Source of the DNA: an uncultured Clostridia bacterium
Lineage (GTDB): Bacteria; Bacillota; Clostridia; Oscillospirales; Ruminococcaceae
Assembly (NCBI GenBank): GCA_947631055.1
Contig: CANRJZ010000003.1
Span: forward strand, 1 to 35,315
Length of the DNA stretch: 35,315 bases
Direction: 5' to 3'
Positions 26,507 to 32,972 of the stretch are shown here, in pieces. The position numbers and the translations under genes were made by a program. Positions within the stretch are counted from its first letter, which is position 1. The number at the start of each line of letters is the position of its first letter. Under the pieces are notes generated by a model. That model worked only from the letters and a program-made list of their open reading frames with translations. It searched no databases and had not been told where the DNA came from.

Positions 26507-26517
26507 CCTCCTTAAAG

Positions 26518-26546
26518 TTGACAAGATTTTTCTGTAATGATATAAT
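26518..26546 (+). promoter_or_regulatory. perfect-consensus sigma-A promoter
   Basis: TTGACA (26518-26523), 17-base spacer, TATAAT (26541-26546), with an extended TG before the -10. It is the only exact match to both hexamers that I noticed in the window and lies 31 bases before the glycosylase start codon. Confidence 0.92.
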
Positions 26547-26576
26547 TTAATAAGCATGATCCAAAGGAGAATTTCT

Positions 26577-27380
26577 ATGGAATATCTGAAACAAGGCAAG
26601 GATATCCTTCTTAAAGTTTCCGATCTTGATCTTGACGAAACACTTGACTGCGGTCAGGCGTTCCGTTGGGAAAGAACGGGTATCGGTCCGGACTGCGCTT
26701 ACCGCGGGTATATGCTGAATACTCCGCTGCATGTTGCTGCCGAAAAGGATCATTTCAGGTTCTATGATACCGATGAGGAAACATTTATAAATGTATGGGT
26801 GCCGTATTTTGACCTTGAGACCGATTATTCGGAGATAAAGAAGATCCTTTCGGAGGACGCTCCGCTTTCAAAAGCCTGCGCATATGCCGGCGGGATACGC
26901 ATACTCCGTCAGGACAGCTGGGAGGCGCTTTGCTCTTTTATTATCTCGCAGAACAACAATATACCAAGAATAAAGGGGATAATAGGCAGGCTTTGCGAAA
27001 TGTATAACGGTTTTCCGGACTTTACCGGAATGAAAGGCGTAACTCCGGACGATCTTGCGCCGTTAAGGGCGGGATTTCGTGCAAAGTACATAGCAGACTG
27101 CGTAAGCAAGCTGAACTCAGGGGAGATAGTCCTTGAAAATATAAAGGAACTTCCCACTGAAGAGATAAGAAAGATACTTATGACGATAAAAGGCGTCGGT
27201 CCAAAAGTAGCGGATTGCGCGATGCTGTACGGAATGTACCGCATCGACTGCGTTCCGATGGACGTATGGATGAAACGGGTAATGGAGCAGTTCTATCCGG
27301 AGGGCTTTCCGGAATTTGTGCTGCCTTATGCGGGTATCGCACAGCAGTATCTTTTCCATTATATGAGGACCGGAACATGA
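26577..27380 (+). CDS. 8-oxoguanine DNA glycosylase/AP lyase (OGG1-type, HhH-GPD)
   Basis: 267 residues from ATG 26577, after AAAGGAG at 26563-26569; the ORF-track start is upstream of that site. The enzyme excises oxidised guanine from DNA. The N-terminal OGG domain has 'LDETLDCGQAFRWER', diagnostic of the OGG1 family. The helix-hairpin-helix is 'TIKGVGPKVADCAMLYGM', with the predicted catalytic Lys 210, and the general Asp 229 is in 'VPMDVWMKRVM'. 'SQNNNIPRIKGII' is the family's DNA-intercalating block. No [4Fe-4S] cysteines follow, as expected for OGG rather than MutY or Nth. It is probably co-transcribed with the DUF6062 gene, which starts 13 bases after its stop. Confidence 0.93.
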   Translation: MEYLKQGKDILLKVSDLDLDETLDCGQAFRWERTGIGPDCAYRGYMLNTPLHVAAEKDHFRFYDTDEETFINVWVPYFDLETDYSEIKKILSEDAPLSKACAYAGGIRILRQDSWEALCSFIISQNNNIPRIKGIIGRLCEMYNGFPDFTGMKGVTPDDLAPLRAGFRAKYIADCVSKLNSGEIVLENIKELPTEEIRKILMTIKGVGPKVADCAMLYGMYRIDCVPMDVWMKRVMEQFYPEGFPEFVLPYAGIAQQYLFHYMRTGT

Positions 27381-27393
27381 AAGGAAGTCAGTT

Positions 27394-28077
27394 ATGCGAG
27401 AAAGTATTTTGACCATACCGATAAGCGAAGTGCTTGAACCGAAGGAAGGCTGTCCTATATGCCGTATGAGGGATATGCTCGAACAGCGCACGGTGGAATA
27501 TATAATGGGCGCAGCAATGATGGAACCCGATGTCCGCATTGAAACGAACCGTGCAGGTTTCTGCCATACTCATTTTCAGCAGATGCTGAAGCAGAAGAAC
27601 CGTCTTTCTCTTGCGCTTATGTTACAGACTCATCTTGAAGAAGTGGACAAACAGCTTTTTTCACGCAAGAAGCTTTTTGAAGCAAAAAATGCCAAAAAAG
27701 CCAAACTTTCGGAGATAAACAGCAGCTGTTTTGTGTGCGAAAAAGTTGACTGGGGAATGGAACGTCTTATGCGGACGTTTTTTGAAATGTATTCTCAGAA
27801 GGATTTCCGTGAACTTCTTGCACAGCAGGAATATATTTGTCTGCCGCATTATGATCTTTTGCAGTCTCTTGCTCCCGTATATCTGAAAAAAGACGATCTG
27901 GAAAGCTTCAATAAACTGGCGGGAGAACTGACGGAAAGGCATATAGCGCTGCTGTATAAAGATGTTTCTCATTACTGCAAGATGTATGATTACCGGAATT
28001 CCGGCAAAGATGCCGACTGGGGCAATTCCCGTGACAGCATTGAACGGGCGATAAAGTTTCTTGTTTCCAGAAACTGA
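27394..28077 (+). CDS. DUF6062-like protein with two matched Cys/His (zinc-site-like) sets
   Basis: 227 residues, ATG 27394 after AAAGGAAG. The protein is soluble and helical. I recognise it as a member of a Clostridial family of unknown function (DUF6062 in my recollection). Four metal-site-like pairs are visible: C20-P-I-C23, C57-H-T-H60, C112-F-V-C115 and C149-L-P-H152. The distance from the second Cys of each CxxC to the next Cys is 34 residues in both halves, so the protein looks like an internal duplication of a C-x2-C-x33-C-x2-H unit that could bind two zinc ions or an iron-sulfur cluster. It is the second gene of an operon with the OGG-type glycosylase, which may point to DNA or redox repair. 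No function is established. Confidence 0.75.
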   Translation: MRESILTIPISEVLEPKEGCPICRMRDMLEQRTVEYIMGAAMMEPDVRIETNRAGFCHTHFQQMLKQKNRLSLALMLQTHLEEVDKQLFSRKKLFEAKNAKKAKLSEINSSCFVCEKVDWGMERLMRTFFEMYSQKDFRELLAQQEYICLPHYDLLQSLAPVYLKKDDLESFNKLAGELTERHIALLYKDVSHYCKMYDYRNSGKDADWGNSRDSIERAIKFLVSRN

Positions 28078-28082
28078 TAAAT

Positions 28083-28113
28083 TTTGCAGGCTGAGCCTGC
28101 CTCAGCCTGCAAA
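28083..28113 (+). repeat. 12-bp perfect hairpin between two genes
   Basis: TTTGCAGGCTGA (28083-28094) and TCAGCCTGCAAA (28102-28113) around GCCTGCC. It begins a few bases after the DUF6062 stop and ends about ten bases before the amidohydrolase Shine-Dalgarno. There is no T run, so it is a poor terminator; an mRNA-processing or stabilising hairpin is possible. Confidence 0.7.
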
Positions 28114-28137
28114 TTAAAATAGTTAGGAGAACAAACT

Positions 28138-28956
28138 ATGTACATTGATTTTCATACGCACGCTTTTACGGAAACTATTGCAGAAAAGGCCATGAGCAAC
28201 CTTACACGGACTATGATGGAGTCCGATTTCCGCGAAAAAGCCATGCCGGTGACTAACGGAACGGTCAAGGAACTTCTGGAAAAAATGAACGAATGGGGCG
28301 TTGATAAGTCGGTAATACTGCCTATCGCTACAAAACCGTCCCAGCAGCATACTATAAATAATTGGGCTGAAAGCGTTCAGAAGGAATTTTCAGAACGTCT
28401 GATATGCTTCGGTACAGTCCACCCTGACGCAGACGATGCCCTTCAGGAGCTTGAAAGAATAAAAGAGATAGGGCTCCGCGGAGTAAAGCTCCATCCGGAT
28501 TATCAGGGATTTCTTGCGGACGACGAAAAAGCTTTCCCGATCTATGAGAAATGCTCCGAACTGGGACTTCCGCTTATTTTTCATGCGGGATTTGACGTCG
28601 TTTCTCCGGATCTGATACACTGCACTCCGGAAATGGGCGCAAAGATCATTGACCGATTTCCCAAACTGAAACTGATAATGGCTCACCTCGGCGGCTGCGA
28701 CTGTTGGGACGATACGGAAAAATATCTCGTCGGAAAGAACGTTTACCTTGATACCGCTTTTATAGACGGTCTTATACCCGATGAACAGGCTCTGAGGATA
28801 TTCCGCCGCCATGGCACCGATAAGATTTTGTTCGCCTCCGATTGCCCGTGGCATCCGCCTACAAGGGAAATGTCGCTTCTTGACAGGCTCCCGCTGACGC
28901 AGGAAGAAAAAGAGGATATTTCTTACAGAAATGCAGAAAAACTTCTGGGGATCTGA
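28138..28956 (+). CDS. amidohydrolase family protein (amidohydrolase_2, TIM barrel)
   Basis: 272 residues from ATG 28138 after AGGAGA. The metal-dependent hydrolase fold is shown by the first-strand 'DFHTHAF' (two metal His), 'GLRGVKLHPDYQGF', 'PLIFHAGFDVV' (His), 'LKLIMAHLGGCDCW' (His) and 'DKILFASDCPWHPP' (metal Asp). This is the PF04909 group that includes decarboxylases of the ACMSD type and lactone hydrolases; substrate cannot be told. 'NVYLDTAFIDGLIPD' and 'SYRNAEKLLGI' at the end are also typical. It may be read through from the glycosylase/DUF6062 operon across the hairpin, or have its own unrecognised promoter. No clear terminator follows. Confidence 0.88.
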   Translation: MYIDFHTHAFTETIAEKAMSNLTRTMMESDFREKAMPVTNGTVKELLEKMNEWGVDKSVILPIATKPSQQHTINNWAESVQKEFSERLICFGTVHPDADDALQELERIKEIGLRGVKLHPDYQGFLADDEKAFPIYEKCSELGLPLIFHAGFDVVSPDLIHCTPEMGAKIIDRFPKLKLIMAHLGGCDCWDDTEKYLVGKNVYLDTAFIDGLIPDEQALRIFRRHGTDKILFASDCPWHPPTREMSLLDRLPLTQEEKEDISYRNAEKLLGI

Positions 28957-29082
28957 TCCGTTAAAGATAAATTTTAAATTTTTTCTTGCTTTTTATTTGA
29001 TTTTATTAACAAAAGAGCAGGTTGCATATTTTATATGTTAAAATGTACAAATATTTGTTCAGGATTTATTTGAATTAACATA

Positions 29083-29111
29083 TTGCTAATTTTCTAATAA
29101 AATGTTATAAT
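29083..29111 (+). promoter_or_regulatory. sigma-A promoter of the type IV pilus-like operon
   Basis: TTGCTA (29083-29088), 17-base spacer, TATAAT (29106-29111). The leader to pilC is about 60 bases, too short for a known c-di-GMP riboswitch. The AT-rich stretch 28957-29082 has no other recognisable element. Confidence 0.82.
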
Positions 29112-29178
29112 ATTTACAGTATCGTGGGCAGACTATGCCTGCTGATAATTTTATCCATATCGGAGGTGTCAAATATTT

Positions 29179-30372
29179 ATGAAGACGTTTATCTATACGG
29201 CTACAGACGTTCAGGGCAATACCGTCAAAAATGCCAGAATGTCCGCCGAAGATGTTAATGATTTTCTTGACAAGATCCATGAAAAGGGTCTGTTCTGCTC
29301 CAGCTATAAGGAAGCAAGCGACAAGAAATCAGGTACTCTTCATAAGTTCAAAACAAAAGAGCTGTCCTATAACTGCCGTCAGCTCAGCGCAATGCTTACG
29401 TCCGGTCTGACACTTATCAGGGCGCTTGATATCCTGTATAAGGAACAAGAAAAGGATGCCGCAAAACAGGTGTTCAGAGAGGTATATGAAGAAGTTCAGA
29501 AGGGTTCTTCTTTCTCGGACGCCCTCAAGATGCAGCAGGGCGCTTTTCCGGACTTTATGGTGTCAATGATACAGGCAGGTGAATCTTCCGGTTCACTGGA
29601 CGTTATCGTTCGCCGTCTTGAAGATTATTATGACAAACAGAACAAGCTTAACAGCAAGATCAGAAGCGCAATGATGTATCCTATAATCCTTGCGGTGCTT
29701 TGTGTTGCTATAGTTGTTGCGCTGTTCACATTCATCATGCCTACGTTCAAGGATCTGCTTACCGAAAGAGATATGAAGGGTCTGACAGGTGCTCTGTTCG
29801 CCTTCTCGGACAGCATAAGAGGTTATTGGTACATATATGTCGGAGTTGTTCTGGTAGTTGTATTCCTTGTGTACTATGGCCTTAAGATCCCCGATGTGCG
29901 ATATAAATTTGATAAACTGATATGTAAGATGCCGAAAGTCGGCAAACTTATCGTAAAGGTATATACGGGACGTTTTGCAAGAACTCTTTCATCTCTGTAT
30001 TCTTCCGGTATCCCTATGGTAGAAGCTCTTGAGCGTTCATCTTCCGTTCTCGGAAACAGCTTCATTGAAAAAGCTTTCGTTACGGTAATAGATGAGGTAA
30101 AACAGGGCGAACAGCTTTCCGTTTCGATACAGAGAACAGGTATTTTCGAGTCGATGTTCTGTTCTATCATCTACGTCGGCGAGGAATCCGGTGCGCTCGA
30201 TAGTATCCTTGAGAAATCCGCTACATTCTATGAAGATGAATCCGATGAAGCTATCCAGCGTCTGGTAGGTATGATCGAACCTATCATGATCATCTTTATG
30301 GGTGTTGCCATCGGTTTCGTTATCGCAGGTATCCTTCCTGCTATCTACAACTCCATGGAGAATATCGAATAA
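29179..30372 (+). CDS. pilC: type IV pilus inner-membrane platform protein PilC (GspF family)
   Basis: 397 residues, standard PilC/GspF length. It forms the membrane platform on which the assembly ATPase turns to add pilin subunits. An N-terminal domain of about 60 residues precedes two T2SSF repeats: 'CRQLSAMLTSGLTLIRALDI' and 'MVSMIQAGESSGSLDVIVRR', then 'FARTLSSLYSSGIPMVEALE' and 'SIIYVGEESGALDSILEKSA'. Membrane helices lie near 173-195, 215-237 and 370-390 ('PIMIIFMGVAIGFVIAGILP'). The ATG follows GGAGGTG. It is the first gene after the promoter. A PilB/GspE ATPase, prepilin peptidase or major pilin gene is not upstream in this window, so those must be elsewhere. Confidence 0.94.
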   Translation: MKTFIYTATDVQGNTVKNARMSAEDVNDFLDKIHEKGLFCSSYKEASDKKSGTLHKFKTKELSYNCRQLSAMLTSGLTLIRALDILYKEQEKDAAKQVFREVYEEVQKGSSFSDALKMQQGAFPDFMVSMIQAGESSGSLDVIVRRLEDYYDKQNKLNSKIRSAMMYPIILAVLCVAIVVALFTFIMPTFKDLLTERDMKGLTGALFAFSDSIRGYWYIYVGVVLVVVFLVYYGLKIPDVRYKFDKLICKMPKVGKLIVKVYTGRFARTLSSLYSSGIPMVEALERSSSVLGNSFIEKAFVTVIDEVKQGEQLSVSIQRTGIFESMFCSIIYVGEESGALDSILEKSATFYEDESDEAIQRLVGMIEPIMIIFMGVAIGFVIAGILPAIYNSMENIE

Positions 30373-30478
30373 TTTTCAGACGCAGCAAAAAAAGCGGCAC
30401 TATATAAATATCCAAGGTCATTATACCGCAGGTGCGGTCCAAAATATTATTTTATAAAAATTTAGTGAGGTGACGAGT

Positions 30479-32032
30479 ATGCTTTCATTTGATATTACAG
30501 ACAGACACGTCCGCATTATCCGCGGTACAGAAAATCACGGAAAAATAAAGGTTTCCGACGCTTCCACCATAGACGTTGCGGATGGTCTGATTGTTAATGG
30601 TCACATAAAAGATATTCCTAAAATGGCAACGCTCATAAATGATGAGCTGAAGAAAAACAGAATGGCAGATAAGGAAGCCGTTATCAGCGTTTCTTCAAAC
30701 CTTATCATATTCAAGGAACTGCATATCCCGAAAGCAAAGGGCAATCAGCTCCTTACAATGGTACAGAACCAGATGCAGCATACAATGGGTATTGCAGAAG
30801 ATTATTCAATATCCTATACTATTGCAGGCGAAGTAGAAGAAGAAGGCGTTCAGGCACTTAAAGTCCTTGCTACGGCTTGTCCTTTTGAAGTAGTTGACTG
30901 CTTCAGAAAGGTATTCTCCATGCTGGGCATAAGCCTCCGCTCCGTTGTTGTTTCCTGCAACAGCATTTCAAGGATCATTCTCAATGACCCGAAATCAAGA
31001 TCAAAAATGCCGATGCTCCTCGTTCAGATCGATCCTAACTTCGTAAGTCTGAACCTTTATGAGAACAATCAGCTCACATTCTCCAGATTTGCTTCTATAG
31101 ATCCGGAAGACTACGACAATTCCGAGGACTACATCTTTGAAGCTGTCAACGAGAACATTTTCAGAATGTTCCAGTTCCAGAGATCGAGAAACGGAGACAA
31201 TCCTATACAGAACGTTGTGTTCTACGGCGATACAACAGAATATATCCGTCTTACCAACGCTCTTGAGCAGATGGATATAAAGACCAGTCTGCTGGGCGTT
31301 CCGAACAATATCGGCGGATATGAGAACTTTGAATTCCAGGCATATGCGAACGCTATCGGCGCTATGTTCCGTATAAATAAGGACATAGAGCGTATCAACC
31401 TGATCGAAGTTGACGCTTCTTCCGGACGTGTAAGCGCCGGTGCCTCCTTCGCATTGAGCATTCTCGGTGCTGCTGTAGTATCCTGTGCAGTAGTCGGAGC
31501 TGTATGGCTCTTCGGAAATATACAGGTGAACAACTTCAACAAGCAGACTGCCGATATCCAGACTTACCTTGATTCTCCGGAGGTAGCAGCTCAGATAATG
31601 GCTGTAGACACCGCAGAGACCAAGCTGAACAATATCAATGCAGTCAAGGACGCTGTTACACTTGCAAACAAGAACTTCAGATCAAAGCCGAAGCTTACTA
31701 CCGACGTTATAGACGCGATAGAAGATACTTTTGAAGGCACAAGCGTTTATTGGAAGCAGCTTTCATACGGAGACGGACATTTCGATATCGAATGTGTTGC
31801 CGATGACGTTGACGAGCCTGCTACCGTAGTAGGAAACTTCTTTAACGCTGAAGATAAGATGTTCAAAAACATTACATACACCGGCTTTACCGAAAACGAC
31901 GTGCAGACATCAAACGGTGTTTTGGGCGGAAATACAACAGACGGCTACACATTCCATGTTATATTTGATATGATCGAGCCGGAGCTTGAAGAAGAAGCCG
32001 CTCCTGCGGAAACCGCCGCAGATGCAAGCTGA
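30479..32032 (+). CDS. PilM-PilN fusion protein of the type IV pilus alignment complex
   Basis: 517 residues from ATG 30479, six bases after GAGGTG; the ORF track's GTG 30470 overlaps that site. Residues 1-300 are an actin-like PilM ('MLSFDITDRHVRIIRG', 'EAVISVSSNLIIFKELHIPK', 'PMLLVQIDPNFVSLNLYENN'). At residues 305-310 'RINLIEVD' resembles the INLLP peptide with which PilN binds PilM. Then comes one membrane helix (about 324-346, 'SFALSILGAAVVSCAVVGAV') and a PilN-like extracytoplasmic domain with a coiled coil and a ferredoxin-like part ending in an Ala/Glu-rich tail. In most bacteria pilM and pilN are separate genes. It is followed by pilO after 20 bases. A promoter of its own is not evident in the 106-base gap after pilC. 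Confidence 0.85.
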   Translation: MLSFDITDRHVRIIRGTENHGKIKVSDASTIDVADGLIVNGHIKDIPKMATLINDELKKNRMADKEAVISVSSNLIIFKELHIPKAKGNQLLTMVQNQMQHTMGIAEDYSISYTIAGEVEEEGVQALKVLATACPFEVVDCFRKVFSMLGISLRSVVVSCNSISRIILNDPKSRSKMPMLLVQIDPNFVSLNLYENNQLTFSRFASIDPEDYDNSEDYIFEAVNENIFRMFQFQRSRNGDNPIQNVVFYGDTTEYIRLTNALEQMDIKTSLLGVPNNIGGYENFEFQAYANAIGAMFRINKDIERINLIEVDASSGRVSAGASFALSILGAAVVSCAVVGAVWLFGNIQVNNFNKQTADIQTYLDSPEVAAQIMAVDTAETKLNNINAVKDAVTLANKNFRSKPKLTTDVIDAIEDTFEGTSVYWKQLSYGDGHFDIECVADDVDEPATVVGNFFNAEDKMFKNITYTGFTENDVQTSNGVLGGNTTDGYTFHVIFDMIEPELEEEAAPAETAADAS

Positions 32033-32052
32033 GAAAGGTCAGGTGATGTAAA

Positions 32053-32829
32053 ATGAATATGAAACTTTCCTACAGAGATAAAGTAATATTTATTGTTGTA
32101 ATAGTTATTGTTATCCTTATAGCCGGATTTTTCCTTCTCATAAGACCGAAATTTCAGGATGTTGACGCTGCAAGGGCAGCTTATGAGGCAAAACAGCAGG
32201 AAAAAACGGATATAGATACCAAGATAAGCACTCTCCCGCAGCTGATCGAAGATATGAAGACGTCAGCTCAGGAAGTAGGCGAACAGCAGGAACTTTTCCT
32301 TACTGAGCAGGATCCTTACCTGAATGAAACTTATGTAAAAGAAGCTCTTGAAAGCCTTAATCTCAGATATGCCAGCATTACGACCGAATATGCAGAAGCA
32401 AATCCGATAACAAGATATACCGTAGCACCTCCCGAGACTTTGCTGGCATATGATAATAAGATGAATGCCGACCTGTATCACGAACTTCCTCAGGAAATAT
32501 ATGACAAGTATCTTGGTACAGCAGCTGCCGGATATCCGGAATCTATCGTAGGCGAAACAAAAATGACGGTAGTATTTTACGGCGATATGCAGCTTGACGA
32601 TGTTTATAACGTTATCGACAGACTTTCGGAAGATGACAAGGCTGTAATACTCAACTCGGTCGCTTCCGGTGATATTACGGAGGAAAATACTGACGGCGAT
32701 GTTACATTCACTTGCGAGATAACCGTTTACAACATCTTCCCGCTCAATGTTGACAAGGTAATGGAAGAAAATGACGATTGGCAGCAGTACCTCGGTCAGA
32801 CTCCGGCAGCTGCTGAAGAAACAGCGTAA
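32053..32829 (+). CDS. pilO: PilO-like type IV pilus alignment protein
   Basis: 258 residues. A short basic cytoplasmic N-terminus ('MNMKLSYRDK') is followed by one membrane helix (about 11-29, 'VIFIVVIVIVILIAGFFLLI'), a coiled coil (about 35-75) and a soluble extracytoplasmic domain that ends in an acidic, Ala-rich tail. This is the PilO/GspM layout, and its place directly after PilM-PilN is the expected gene order. PilN and PilO form a dimer linking the platform to the cell envelope. Sequence conservation in PilO is low, so the call leans on topology and context. ATG 32053 lies after AGGTGAT; the next ORF starts 143 bases downstream after two hairpins. Confidence 0.82.
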   Translation: MNMKLSYRDKVIFIVVIVIVILIAGFFLLIRPKFQDVDAARAAYEAKQQEKTDIDTKISTLPQLIEDMKTSAQEVGEQQELFLTEQDPYLNETYVKEALESLNLRYASITTEYAEANPITRYTVAPPETLLAYDNKMNADLYHELPQEIYDKYLGTAAAGYPESIVGETKMTVVFYGDMQLDDVYNVIDRLSEDDKAVILNSVASGDITEENTDGDVTFTCEITVYNIFPLNVDKVMEENDDWQQYLGQTPAAAEETA

Positions 32830-32838
32830 TAAAATTTT

Positions 32839-32917
32839 TCGGACAATTCCGGCGAGCAAAAGACGGTCTTGTCCGAGCGGGCTTAACCGATAGGCAAAAA
32901 TTGCTTATCGGTTGCTC
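32839..32917 (+). repeat. two adjacent hairpins with an overlapping alternative stem
   Basis: First hairpin: TCGGACAA (32839-32846) with TTGTCCGA (32869-32876). Second: AACCGATAGGCAA (32885-32897) with TTGCTTATCGGTT (32901-32913), AAA loop, one wobble. GAGC at 32875-32878 can also pair with GCTC at 32914-32917, extending the second stem across a six-base bulge and competing with the end of the first. No T run follows, so neither is a standard terminator. It is in the leader of the PilX-like gene. Confidence 0.55.
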
Positions 32918-32972
32918 CTGCAATTGGAATATTTTAAGAGAATGACGATTTTTGAGAGAAAGGGTGAATAAG

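Noticed and set aside
32839-32972. c-di-GMP riboswitch upstream of the PilX-like gene
   Set aside because: The conserved GEMM-I core (CACGCACAG...GCAAACC) is not present and I could not fit the class II pattern.
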